64,000 nucleotides of DNA from Pseudoclavibacter chungangensis (lineage in GTDB: Bacteria > Actinomycetota > Actinomycetes > Actinomycetales > Microbacteriaceae), in assembly GCF_013410545.1 (NCBI RefSeq), contig NZ_JACCFV010000001.1, positions 1,240,001 through 1,304,000 on the forward strand, written 5' to 3'. How positions within the stretch are numbered: position 1 is the stretch's first letter; each line of letters begins with the position of its first letter. The notes beneath the pieces are model-generated. The model worked only from the letters and a program-made list of their open reading frames with translations, was not told the origin of the DNA and ran no database searches. A program made the translations under genes and the position numbers. Of this stretch, positions 17,666-26,692 are shown piece after piece.

Positions 17666-17970
17666 CCCAATGCCCGGGACGTAAATACTCGACACGAGTG
17701 CGCCTGCCATGCTGCGTGCGACGCGATGCAGGGTGCCGTCCGGCCGCGAGAACGGGATCCTTCCTTCATGCAGGTTGCCCACCTGTCTTGTCCGGGCACG
17801 CTTGGATGCCCGCTCTCCGAGAAGTCGGTTGTTCGGCATCGGCTTCACTATTGCCTTGATCTGGGCCCATTGCTGTTGATCGCGTGTCCGACGTCCTGGA
17901 TAGAGTCGTCGGAGTGCCATGGCACGGTGGTGTCGAGGGTGAGCGGCGTGCGCGCAGAGGGGGAGTCACC
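17666..17970. other. Unassigned stretch next to IS copy 1
   Basis: This block is less GC-rich than its surroundings. A minus-strand frame from 17920 into the IS reads about 75 residues of plausible protein (an IKAIVKPMPNNRLLGER segment), but it has no recognisable family and runs into the element. It may be the remnant of a foreign gene cut by the insertion. Confidence 0.4.
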
Positions 17971-19276
17971 ATGTGGGAACTGGAGTGGGGCACTGACCCG
18001 GTCGCGAGGGCACTCGCGGCGATCATCGGGCGGTCCGAGACGACCGCGCTCTTCGATCGGTTCATGGACTACTCGAACTACCGGAACGTCATCGCGGGCA
18101 CGGCAAAGCGCCCCGCCGATCCTCCGCTCGAGACGGCCGCACTCCAGCTCTTCCGCGACCCGGCGCTCGCGCGCGACCTCGACATCGAAACAGACGACCC
18201 CGTGCGCAGCCGTCGCTTCGGCGCCATTCATTGGGGGCTCCTGACGCTCGCGGCGCGAGCCGACGCGAGCGTGCTCGACGCCCTGCCGGCGGAGGTCCGC
18301 GCCGAGAGCGACGACAAGATCCGGAAGATCGCGCGGGCCGCGAAGAAGCACGCGACCACACCCACGGCGACGGCGGCCGACGCTGCCGCTCCCGGTACGC
18401 CGTCGGACCTCCCCTCGAAGGTCTCCGAGGTGCGCACGTGGCTCAAGACACACCCCGACGCCGACCCCGAGGTGCTCGCCCCGTCGACCACGCAACGAGC
18501 GCCCGAGCGCCGAGCGGCCCTGCGAGCGCTCGGGCAGATCGGCACGCCCGCCGCGCTCGACGTGCTCGCGCGTTACGCACGTGCGAGGTGGAGCGCCGCC
18601 GAGCTCGACGAGTTGCACGCGATGTGGGGCCGGTTCGATCGACGAGCCTTCGCGTCGCGCATGTTCGTGCCCTCGTCGTGGCGGCTCGACCTCGGCAGCA
18701 CGACCGACCTGGACGGAATCGACGCCGTCGCCGGCCTCACGGGCCTGGCGGTCCGATTCGGGGGGACGGTCGACCTCGGTCCGCTCGCCGCGTGCACCGG
18801 TCTGCAGCGCCTCTGGGTATCGGCGAGCGACGATCCGGGCATGACGTCGCTCGAACCACTCACCCATCTGCCCGCGCTCACGGACCTGCATCTCAGGGGA
18901 GTCACGCGGAACGCCGATCTCGAAGCCCTCACCGACATACCGATCGCACGCCTTCCTGCTGCGCATGCCGCAGCTCCGCGTCACCGAGCTGTCCGCGGGC
19001 TGCGGCGTCGACGATCTCGTCGGCATCGAAGCGCCGGCCCGGGCCCCGTCTCCCGTTCCGGCGCACCCCGGCCTGGCGTCGGTCGTGCTCGCGCTCGTCC
19101 GATCCGGCGTCGAGGTCATCGTCCCGGTCGGTGAGGAGAGCTGGGTCGAGCCGCTGCGGCTCCTCGCGGAACGGGAGGACGACATCGCCGTCGTGGAGGC
19201 GCACCGAAAGCTCGGATTCGGCCGCGCCGATGCGTCGCAGGAGTCGCTCCGACGTCGCATGCACGTCGGCATCTGA
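17971..19276 (+). pseudogene. HEAT/leucine-rich-repeat-like protein, frameshifted
   Basis: The ATG at 17971 follows a G-rich ribosome-binding site. The N-terminal 200 residues are helical and repeat-like (RRAALRALGQIGTPAALDVL resembles a HEAT repeat), followed by a leucine-rich region (LDLGSTTDLDGIDAVAGL, LTHLPALTDLHLRGV). In the first frame this dissolves into Arg-rich sequence after about residue 328. A frame one base later resumes sensible sequence with AFLLRMPQLRVTELSAGCG and continues to a stop at 19276. One extra base around 18940-18952 would explain both halves. Confidence 0.65.
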
Positions 19277-19445
19277 GCCACGAGCGGCGTCGCGCATCCG
19301 CCCGCGGGACGCCGGCGGTGGACTCGTGCACTCGCTCATCATCGACACGCCGACGCCGGGTCCTGCGGGAAGACGGGGCAGTCGCGTCGTCGTCCCGGCG
19401 ACCTATGCTTGCCGACGACGAGCGCACCGACTCCGGAGGACCCGA

Positions 19446-19931
19446 ATGACCCACGACCCCTACGCCGACCCCAACCGCCAGTTCGCTCCCACGCCCCCGT
19501 CGGCGGCATCGATGCAGCCCGCGGGGTCCGCGGCGTCGCTGCAACCGCTCGCACTCCCGCCCGGAAACGGACAGACGGTCATGGTCGGCGACATCGCGTT
19601 CACCCCGAACGGCATCTCCTCGCCCCAGGGGCGCATCCCGCTCGCCGGTGCCGAGGTCTTCGTGACGAACATGACCCGCTCGGTGAGCCGCACGCCGACG
19701 TGGGCGATCGTCGTCGCCATCATCGGTGCGTGGTTCCTGCTCCTCAGTCTCCTGCTCCTGCTCGTGAAGGAGACCCGGGTGGAGGGCGGCTACGAGATTC
19801 GCGTGACGTCACCGAACGGCCAGCAGCTCTGGTGCAACGTCCCCGTGTCGAGTGCGACCGCGGGATGGATCTGGAACGACCTCCAGCAACGGGCCGTCGC
19901 CGCTCGGAACCTGGTCGCGACCGCACGCTGA
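19446..19931 (+). CDS. Small single-span membrane protein, unknown function
   Basis: 161 residues. The ATG follows GGAGGA at a five-base distance. A Pro/Ala-rich N-terminal tail is followed by a compact region (DIAFTPNGISSPQGRIPLAG), one strong membrane helix (WAIVVAIIGAWFLLLSLLLL), and a C-terminal domain with YEIRVTSPNGQQLWCNVPV. The final stop overlaps the GTG start region of the ProC-like gene, so the two are probably cotranscribed. No family recognised. Confidence 0.65.
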   Translation: MTHDPYADPNRQFAPTPPSAASMQPAGSAASLQPLALPPGNGQTVMVGDIAFTPNGISSPQGRIPLAGAEVFVTNMTRSVSRTPTWAIVVAIIGAWFLLLSLLLLLVKETRVEGGYEIRVTSPNGQQLWCNVPVSSATAGWIWNDLQQRAVAARNLVATAR

Positions 19932-20801
19932 GTGCACGATGTCGGCCCGAACGGACGTGGCGACGTGACCGAGGCAGGTGCGCATGATCACGATCCCTCG
20001 TCCCGAGGATCCGGCGGATCGACGCTCGACGTGATCGGCGCAGTCGGCCTCATCGGCGTCGGCGAGATCGCGAGCGCGATCGTCGACGGGCTGTGCGAGG
20101 GGCGGGACGAGGCGCCGCCCGTGTACCTCTCGCCGCGCAACGCCGAGACCGCCGCGGCGCTCGCGGCGAGGTACCCCTCGGTGCGCGTGTGCCGCGACAA
20201 CCAGGAGGTCGTCGACGCGTCCGCGACCGTGATCCTCTCGGTGCGTCCCGATATCGCGGTGCACGTTCTCGACGAGCTCCGCATCCCGGAGGGCCGACTT
20301 CTCGTGAGCGCGGTCGCCGGGCTCACACACGAGTCGGTGCGACAGTCGACCGGTGAGCACGTCACGGTCGTCCGCGCGATCCCGCTACCGTCCGTGCGAC
20401 AGCGCGAGGGCGTCACGGCGATCTTCGCGCCCGATGCGCGCGCGAGCGAACTGTTCGACGGCCTCGGCGGGACGCTCGCCGTCGACGAAGCGGCGGCGTT
20501 CGACGCGATCCAGGCGACGACGGCGACCCTCCCGACGCACCTCGCGTACCTCTCGGCCATCGCCGTGTGGCTCGACTCCCACGGCGTGCGCGGCCCCGCG
20601 GCGGAGGGCTACGTCCGAAGCATGTTCCGTGGTCTCGCCGGTGCGCTCGACGACGGTTCACGCAGCCTCTCCGAACTGGCGCTCGCGCACGAGACGCCCG
20701 CGGGGATCAACGAGCAGCTGCGCAGCGCCTGGTTCACGAACACGAACCGCGACGAGCTCGCGCACACCCTCGACGACGTCCTCGCACGCTTGCGTCCGTG
20801 A
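19932..20801 (+). CDS. Pyrroline-5-carboxylate reductase-like oxidoreductase
   Basis: The N-terminal Rossmann motif GLIGVGEIASAIVDGL, the conserved VILSVRPD and LLVSAVAGLTHESV strands, and the C-terminal all-helical dimerisation region (GPAAEGYVRSMFRGLAGAL ... ETPAGINEQL) fit the ProC family, which completes proline synthesis with NAD(P)H. Several residues differ from the classical ProC core (IPLPSVRQREG in place of MPNTP-type sequences), so it could also be a paralogue acting on another imine. GTG 19932 abuts the previous stop; GTG 19965 is an alternative that gives a more usual N-terminus. Confidence 0.75.
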   Translation: MHDVGPNGRGDVTEAGAHDHDPSSRGSGGSTLDVIGAVGLIGVGEIASAIVDGLCEGRDEAPPVYLSPRNAETAAALAARYPSVRVCRDNQEVVDASATVILSVRPDIAVHVLDELRIPEGRLLVSAVAGLTHESVRQSTGEHVTVVRAIPLPSVRQREGVTAIFAPDARASELFDGLGGTLAVDEAAAFDAIQATTATLPTHLAYLSAIAVWLDSHGVRGPAAEGYVRSMFRGLAGALDDGSRSLSELALAHETPAGINEQLRSAWFTNTNRDELAHTLDDVLARLRP

Positions 20802-20839
20802 CATGAACCGAGCCGCACCCCTCGGTCACGTGCCCGCCG

Positions 20840-21589
20840 TCACCCGCCGGACGTGAGCGATGCGAGTCCGGCCACGCCCGCCTCGGTGACGTCGACGCCT
20901 CGTGGCACTCGGGTGCGACGCACCCAGTCGAGCTCGAAGCACCTGTCCGCGATCGCCGTCCCGAGCGGCCCCGCGAGGTGGTGTGCCGGCTCGGTCCAGT
21001 CGACGCAATAGCGAAGCGGTCTCGCCGTGGACAACAGCTCGTCACCGATGCCCCACGCCCCGAGACTCTCGGCGCCCGCCGGTGTGAGCCGGTACCGCCG
21101 CCCCTTCCCGGGGGACGAGGGCGTGTCGCCCGCGAGCGCCGGATCGTGCCGGCCGTCGCCACCCACGATCGAACCGGCGTCGATGAGCCCGCGGAACAGC
21201 TCGACCCCGACCCGACCGGCCAGGTGCCGGTAGCAGGTGCGACCGAGCCGGAGTGCGTGCTGCCTCGTGTGGGTGCGCAATGACGTGATGGGTGTCTTCG
21301 GCGCGACGACGGCGAGCGCCTCGAGCACCGTCTCGACCTCGTGCGACGCGAGTCGGTAGTAGCGGTACCTGCCCTGGCGCTCGGCGAGGACGAGTCCGCT
21401 CGCGAGGAGCACCGCCAGATGGTTGCTGATCGTGGACGCCGCGACGCCCGCCTCCTCGGCGAGGCGACCGGCCGGGAGCGCGCGCCCGTCGGCGAGCGAC
21501 ATCAGCACGCGCGCACGTCTCGGGTCGGCGAACGCCGACGCGATCGCCGCGATATCGGGCTCGCCGTCGGTCACCGCTCGCTCGTCCAT
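20840..21589 (-). CDS. ArsR-family winged-helix regulator
   Basis: 249 residues. The N-terminal third is an ArsR/SmtB winged helix (IASAFADPRRARVLMSLADG, LAEEAGVAASTISNHLAVL and the wing ERQGRYRYYRLAS). The C-terminal region is longer than in metal-sensing ArsR proteins and resembles the DUF2087-less extended regulators found next to MFS exporters; it contains scattered cysteines, but no clear metal-binding set. The ATG at 21589 is preferred over upstream in-frame starts, because the latter would lie inside the divergent MFS gene. It probably controls that exporter. Confidence 0.8.
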   Translation of the reverse strand: MDERAVTDGEPDIAAIASAFADPRRARVLMSLADGRALPAGRLAEEAGVAASTISNHLAVLLASGLVLAERQGRYRYYRLASHEVETVLEALAVVAPKTPITSLRTHTRQHALRLGRTCYRHLAGRVGVELFRGLIDAGSIVGGDGRHDPALAGDTPSSPGKGRRYRLTPAGAESLGAWGIGDELLSTARPLRYCVDWTEPAHHLAGPLGTAIADRCFELDWVRRTRVPRGVDVTEAGVAGLASLTSGG

Positions 21590-21647
21590 GGCCCGAGCGT
21601 AGGCGCGAAACACTTCGAGCCCGGCTGAAACGTCCCGGGTCGAGGCG

Positions 21648-23012
21648 ATGTTCATGACCGCGAACCGCGCACCGACGCTGCTCACGCCCGCACTGTGCGG
21701 TGCGTACTTCCTGGTGCTCCTCGACGTGACCGTCGTGAACGTCGCCCTCCCGCGCATCGCGCTCGACCTGACCGCGGACTCGGCTGCACTCGCGTGGATC
21801 GTCGACGCCTACGCGCTGCCGCTCGCGTCGCTCCTGCTGGTGTCCGGCGCGATCGGCGACCACGTGGGGCACCGACGTGTCGTGCTCGCGGGCATAGTGT
21901 GCTTCTGGGGCGCGTCGGCCGCGTGTGCGTGTGCGCCGACCGTCGCGTGGCTCATCGCGCCACGGGCCGTCCAGGGCATCGGTGCAGCGCTCATGCTGCC
22001 CGGGACGCTCGCGCTGCTCGTCGGGACGATCCGCGACGAACGAGCGCGGAACCGACTCGTCGGCACCTGGGCGGCGGTCGGGGGTGCCGCGCTGCCGGCC
22101 GGGCCGCTCATCGGCGGACTCCTCGTCGAGGCCGCCGGTTGGCGGAGCGTGTTCTGGCTGTCCGTTCCCCTGATCGCCGCCGCCATCATCCCGGTCCTCC
22201 GACTCCCGCGCGAGCCGCACGCGTCCGGGTCCGCACGCATCGATCGGGCCGGGGCCGTCGCGCTCACGGTCTGCCTCGTCGCGTTCGTCGCCGCGATCAT
22301 CGAGACGCCCGGATCGATCGTTGCCGGGGGAGTCCTCGCGGGAGTCGCGATCTGCTCCGTGATCGCGTGCGTCCGGATCGAGCGACACGCGCCGCAGCCG
22401 CTCCTGCGGGTTCCGCCGTCGGGGCGGGGCATGCTCGCGCTCGCCGCCCTCGTCGCGGGCCTCATGAACCTCTGTGCGCTCGGCGTCCTGTTCGTCCTCA
22501 CGCGGGTGTTCCAGGACGTCCACCTGCTCGGTCCGCTCGGTGCGGGGCTCCTTACGCTGCCGGCCATGCTGCCGCTCCCACTGCTCGCGCGCCCATCGGC
22601 CGCGCTCGCGAGTCGCATCGGCGTGTGGTGGACGTGTGCGATCGGCGCGGCTCTCGCGGCGGGTCTCGCGTTCGTCGCGGCGACCTCGGCGGACGTCACC
22701 GATGGCCTCGGCCCGTTGGTCGTGGCACTGGCCCTGTGGTGCACCGGGCTCGGCGTGCTCACGCCGGCGGTCGTCGCCGCGGCACTCCGAGCCGCCCCCG
22801 AGGTGCCCGGCCTGGCCTCCGGCGTCAGCAACACGGCCCGGCAGACGGGCGGTGCGCTCGGCGTCGCCCTGTTCTCGGCCGTCGCGGGCGGCGTCGATGA
22901 TCCGGGATTCGCCATGCGGTGCGCGTACCTGCTCGCGGGCGCCGCATGCGTGTTCGTCGTCTCCGCCGGACTGTGCGCGTTCGCCGCGCGTTCCCGGGGC
23001 CGACAGGGCTGA
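21648..23012 (+). CDS. MFS multidrug exporter, DHA2 type
   Basis: 454 residues with 12-14 hydrophobic spans. The opening LLDVTVVNVALPRIALDL is the motif found in helix 1 of DHA2 (14-span) drug:proton antiporters, followed by SGAIGDHVGHRRV (motif A region) and RAVQGIGAALMLPGTLALL (motif B/C). Divergent from an ArsR regulator 58 bases away, which makes induction by an exported compound likely. Substrate not predictable. Confidence 0.88.
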   Translation: MFMTANRAPTLLTPALCGAYFLVLLDVTVVNVALPRIALDLTADSAALAWIVDAYALPLASLLLVSGAIGDHVGHRRVVLAGIVCFWGASAACACAPTVAWLIAPRAVQGIGAALMLPGTLALLVGTIRDERARNRLVGTWAAVGGAALPAGPLIGGLLVEAAGWRSVFWLSVPLIAAAIIPVLRLPREPHASGSARIDRAGAVALTVCLVAFVAAIIETPGSIVAGGVLAGVAICSVIACVRIERHAPQPLLRVPPSGRGMLALAALVAGLMNLCALGVLFVLTRVFQDVHLLGPLGAGLLTLPAMLPLPLLARPSAALASRIGVWWTCAIGAALAAGLAFVAATSADVTDGLGPLVVALALWCTGLGVLTPAVVAAALRAAPEVPGLASGVSNTARQTGGALGVALFSAVAGGVDDPGFAMRCAYLLAGAACVFVVSAGLCAFAARSRGRQG

Positions 23013-23259
23013 ACGGCGCCCGATTCGCGCCCGGGTCGGTTCTCGTCGGACGTTTCGAAGTCGGCGGCGCCGCGAGCGCTACCGTCCTTGCTGCCGTCGC
23101 TGTCGACGCCCTCGGCACCGAGCGAATCCGTCCCATCGACCCGATGAGGCAGCCGCGTTCCGCGAACATCGGGTGAACCTCTCGGGACCCCGGACGGAGC
23201 CCGCGGCGACCGCTCGAGGGCGGTTCGAGGAATGGTCATGACATGGCCCTCCGTGGAAG

Positions 23260-23265
23260 TACGCT
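23260..23265 (+). promoter_or_regulatory. Candidate -10 hexamer TACGCT before glgP
   Basis: TACGCT ends seven bases before the GTG at 23273, the start favoured by family comparison. There is no ribosome-binding site, consistent with a leaderless message. Confidence 0.4.
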
Positions 23266-23272
23266 TGGGCGC

Positions 23273-25828
23273 GTGAAGGCCTACGAAACGCTGACCATTG
23301 CGGCCACGCTGCCCACCGTCCTCGAACCGCTCCGCACGCTCGCCAAGAACCTTCGGTGGTCCTGGCGCTCGGAGGCGGAGCGGTTGTTCGAGTCGATCGA
23401 TCCGGAGCTGTTCGACCGCTCCGGTCGCAACCCCGTCGTGCTCCTCGACTCTCTGCCCGCCTCGCGCGTCGCGGAGCTCGAGGCGGACGCCGAGTTCCTC
23501 GCACGCATGCACCACGAGCTCGAGGACCTCGAGTCCTACCTCTCGGTCGAGCGTTGGTTCGCGCGCACGACCCGCGATTCGGCCGACGCGAAGACGTCCA
23601 TCGCGTACTTCTCCATGGAGTTCGGCATCACCCAGGCACTGCCCGTCTACTCGGGCGGCCTCGGTGTGCTCGCGGGCGACCACATGAAGAGCGCCTCCGA
23701 CCTCGGTGTCCCGATCGTCGGCATCGGCCTGCTCTACACGTACGGATACTTCACCCAGTCGCTCTCCCGCGAGGGCTGGCAGCAGGAGCACTACCGCGCG
23801 CACCCGCCGAGCGAGCTGCCGATCGACCCCGTGGTCGACGCGGACGGGAACCAGGTGCACGTCAGCCTCCAGTTCCCCGACGACAAGACCGTCGACATCG
23901 CCCTGTGGAAGGCCCAGGTCGGCCGCGTGCCGCTCCTGCTCCTCGACACCGACCTGCCGACGAACCCCGAGGAGTTCCGCGCGATCACCGACCGCCTCTA
24001 CGGCGGCGACGTCGAGCACCGCATCAAGCAGGAGCTCGTGCTCGGCGTCGGCGGTGTGCGCGCCGTGCAGGAGTACGCGCGCGTCACCGGCACGCCGGCA
24101 CCCGACGTGTTCCACATGAACGAGGGCCATGCGGGCTTCTCCGGCATCGAGCGCATCGGCCAGCTCATGGCGGCGGGGGAGACCTTCGAGACCGCACTCG
24201 CGAGCGTGCGGGCGAGCACCGTCTTCACGACGCACACGCCCGTCCCGGCCGGCATCGACCGGTTCGACGTGCAGCTCGCCCACCGCTACCTCGCGGTCGA
24301 CGAGCACGGCGAGAGCCGCCTCGTCCCCAAGATCCCGGTCGACCGCGTCATCGCGCTCGGTGCCGAGGACGACCCGAGCCGCTTCAACATGGCCCACCTC
24401 GGCCTCCGCCTCGCGCAGTCGGCGAACGGCGTCGCGAAGCTCCACGGCGTCGTCTCGCGCGAGATGTTCAAGGGCCTCTACCCGAACTTCGAGGCCGACG
24501 AGGTGCCTATCACCTCGATCACGAACGGCGTCCACATCCCGACCTGGACACGTCCCGCGATGAAGCCCGCGATCCTCGCGATGAGCGGCAACCGCGACCT
24601 CTCGACCGCGGCACGCTGGACCGAGGCGAACGCCGTCGGCACCGACGAGCTGTGGCGCATCCGCAACGAGCTGCGCGGCGACCTCGTCGAGGCGGCGCGA
24701 CGCTCGGTGCACGACTCGTGGATCGCGCGCGGTGCGCAGGACGCCGAGCTCTCGTGGGTGCGCGACATCCTCGACCCCGAGCGCCTCACGGTCGGCTTCG
24801 CACGTCGCGTGTCGACGTACAAGCGCCTCACCCTCATGCTCCAGGACGCCGATCGCCTCGCGCGCATCCTGCAGAACGAGGACCGCCCCGTCCAGTTCGT
24901 CATCGCGGGCAAGGCCCACCCGGCCGACATGGGCGGCAAGCAGCTCCTGCAGGAGATCGTGCGCTTCGCCGACGAGGCCGGCGTGCGCGACCGCTTCGTG
25001 TTCCTGCCGGACTACAACGTGACGATCGCCGAGCTGCTCTGCGCGGGGTCGGACGTGTGGCTGAACAACCCCATCCGCCCGCAGGAGGCCTCGGGGACCT
25101 CGGGCATGAAGGCGGTCCTGAACGGCTGCCTCACGTTCTCCATCTCGGACGGCTGGTGGGACGAGTTCGACGACGACCGCTTCGGCTGGACGATCCCGAA
25201 CGCCGTGCACGGCGACGCACGCACGCGCGACCGCATGGAGTCGGCCTCGCTGTACGACCTGCTCGAGCACTCGATCGCCCCGATGTTCTACGACCGCGAC
25301 GAGCGGGGTGTCCCGCAGGAGTGGCTCGGCAAGGTGCGCGACTCGATCTCGATCCTCGGGCCGCAGATCAGCGCCGAGCGCATGGTGCGCGACTACGTCA
25401 CGGAGCTCTACCTGCCCGCCGGGCGCGCCGCCGTCGCGGTCGCCGACGCGGCGGCGCCCCGTGCGTTCGCCGAGTGGCAGCGGACCGTGGAGCGCGCGTG
25501 GCCGGCCGTGCAGGTGACGCAGGTCGCGAGCGAGACGCCCGCGCCGGTCGCCGGTGGCGAGGTCCGCATCCGCGCGACCGTCGAGCTGGGTGAGCTGAGC
25601 GACGACGACGTCCGCGTCGAGGTCGTCGTCGGCACGCGCGGGGAGCACGGCGACCTCGTCGACACCGCGACCGTGCCGATGCACGCGGACGCCGGCACGC
25701 CCGACGTGTACACCGCCGTCGTGCCCGTCGACCGCCCGGGCGAGTTCGCCTACACCGTGCGGGCGGTGCCGCGGCACGAGCTGCTGAAGTCGCCCGCCGA
25801 GCTCGGACTGGTGCGCCTGCCCCGCTGA
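23273..25828 (+). CDS. glgP: Alpha-glucan (glycogen) phosphorylase
   Basis: 851 residues, the usual length of the actinobacterial/Thermotoga-type alpha-glucan phosphorylase. It releases glucose-1-phosphate from alpha-1,4-glucans. Visible landmarks are NLRWSWRSEAE at the N-terminus, IAYFSMEFGI, the DVFHMNEGHAGF segment, GFARRVSTYKR, and the pyridoxal-phosphate site EASGTSGMKAVLNG with the Schiff-base lysine at about residue 613. A C-terminal beta-rich region with VEVVVGTRGEHG is usual in this subfamily. GTG 23273 is preferred to the upstream ATG because the family begins KAYETLTI. A hairpin follows. Confidence 0.95.
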   Translation: MKAYETLTIAATLPTVLEPLRTLAKNLRWSWRSEAERLFESIDPELFDRSGRNPVVLLDSLPASRVAELEADAEFLARMHHELEDLESYLSVERWFARTTRDSADAKTSIAYFSMEFGITQALPVYSGGLGVLAGDHMKSASDLGVPIVGIGLLYTYGYFTQSLSREGWQQEHYRAHPPSELPIDPVVDADGNQVHVSLQFPDDKTVDIALWKAQVGRVPLLLLDTDLPTNPEEFRAITDRLYGGDVEHRIKQELVLGVGGVRAVQEYARVTGTPAPDVFHMNEGHAGFSGIERIGQLMAAGETFETALASVRASTVFTTHTPVPAGIDRFDVQLAHRYLAVDEHGESRLVPKIPVDRVIALGAEDDPSRFNMAHLGLRLAQSANGVAKLHGVVSREMFKGLYPNFEADEVPITSITNGVHIPTWTRPAMKPAILAMSGNRDLSTAARWTEANAVGTDELWRIRNELRGDLVEAARRSVHDSWIARGAQDAELSWVRDILDPERLTVGFARRVSTYKRLTLMLQDADRLARILQNEDRPVQFVIAGKAHPADMGGKQLLQEIVRFADEAGVRDRFVFLPDYNVTIAELLCAGSDVWLNNPIRPQEASGTSGMKAVLNGCLTFSISDGWWDEFDDDRFGWTIPNAVHGDARTRDRMESASLYDLLEHSIAPMFYDRDERGVPQEWLGKVRDSISILGPQISAERMVRDYVTELYLPAGRAAVAVADAAAPRAFAEWQRTVERAWPAVQVTQVASETPAPVAGGEVRIRATVELGELSDDDVRVEVVVGTRGEHGDLVDTATVPMHADAGTPDVYTAVVPVDRPGEFAYTVRAVPRHELLKSPAELGLVRLPR

Positions 25829-25841
25829 GCGAGGGGGTGTT

Positions 25842-25890
25842 CGCGACGCCCGTCGCGCGTGACCGCAAGGTCCGTGCGGCGGGCGTCGCG
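25842..25890 (+). terminator. Hairpin after glgP
   Basis: CGCGACGCCCG (25842-25852) pairs perfectly with CGGGCGTCGCG (25880-25890) around a 27-base loop, starting 14 bases after the glgP stop. Confidence 0.5.
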
Positions 25891-26072
25891 GCGTTCGTGG
25901 GAACCCGCTGTGACACGCCGGTCCGCCTGAATCACAGTGTTGTCATTCCCGGCTACAGTCGTGCATAATTCCAGTGACGACAGCAATGTCAACATTTGAA
26001 TACCGGGATGCCGGCAGGGCAACCATCCACCTGGTCGTTGGGGAAGACGTACCGAAGTGGATGGAGGATCAC

Positions 26073-26576
26073 ATGTCAGCACAGGCCGTCCGAGGTGTGC
26101 TTTACGTGCACTCCTCACCGCGCGCACTTTGTTCCCACGTCGAGTGGGGCATCGGGCGAGCACTGCAACGCGCGGTCCACCTTCCGTGGATCGAGCAGCC
26201 GGTCATTCCCGGCTCCCAGCGAGCGGAGTACGAGTGGGAGGGTGAGCCCGGCATGGGCGCAGCCATCGCCTCGCAGCTGCGTGGGTGGGAGCACTTGCGT
26301 TTCGAGGTGACCGAGGAAGCGAGTGCAGGCAATGACGCGAGTCGTTGGATGCACACGCCCGATCTCGGGATCTTCTACGCGCAGATCGATGCAGCCGGGA
26401 ACACGCTGGTCCCGGAGGACCGCATCCGCTACGCGATGGAAGTCGCCGGCGGGAACGCCTCCGAGCTCCAGCGGGAGCTTCGGCTCGCGCTCGGACAGAA
26501 CTGGGACGACGAACTCGAGGTGTTCCGCCACGCGGGTGACTCGAGCCCGGTCGTCTGGATGCACCGCGTGAGCTAG
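26073..26576 (+). CDS. DUF3145 family protein
   Basis: 167 residues, start MSAQAVRGVLYVHSSPRALC, with GGAGG nine bases before the ATG. Conserved blocks HVEWGIGRALQRAVHLPW, EYEWEGEPGMGA and a C-terminal acidic DDELEVFRHAG match the actinobacterial DUF3145 family as I remember it. Function is unknown; the gene is widespread in the group and lies, as commonly, beside the fatty-acid synthesis genes with which it converges. Confidence 0.9.
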   Translation: MSAQAVRGVLYVHSSPRALCSHVEWGIGRALQRAVHLPWIEQPVIPGSQRAEYEWEGEPGMGAAIASQLRGWEHLRFEVTEEASAGNDASRWMHTPDLGIFYAQIDAAGNTLVPEDRIRYAMEVAGGNASELQRELRLALGQNWDDELEVFRHAGDSSPVVWMHRVS

Positions 26577-26590
26577 GTCACGCAGTCGGC

Positions 26591-26663
26591 CGTCGCCGTT
26601 CGCGGCGACGGACACGGCCCGGCTGCGAAGGCGTGAGGGGCGGGGATCTTCGATCCCCGCCCC
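26591..26663. terminator. Tandem terminator hairpins between DUF3145 gene and fabF
   Basis: Two perfect stem-loops occur in series: CGTCGCCG-TTCG-CGGCGACG at 26591-26610, and a 12-base-pair stem at 26637-26648 / 26652-26663 with a TTC loop. Both lie between converging genes and can act on each strand. Confidence 0.75.
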
Positions 26664-26692
26664 TTCGTCGTCCGCCCGAGGCGGATGGTCGA

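Noticed and set aside
20802..20839. Terminator between the ProC-like and ArsR genes
   Set aside because: Only short imperfect pairings; too weak to call.
21809..25777. Very long open frame of about 1300 codons on the minus strand opposite the MFS and glgP genes
   Set aside because: Reads as Arg/His/Asp-rich shadow of two well-recognised plus-strand genes; high GC removes stop codons from this frame.
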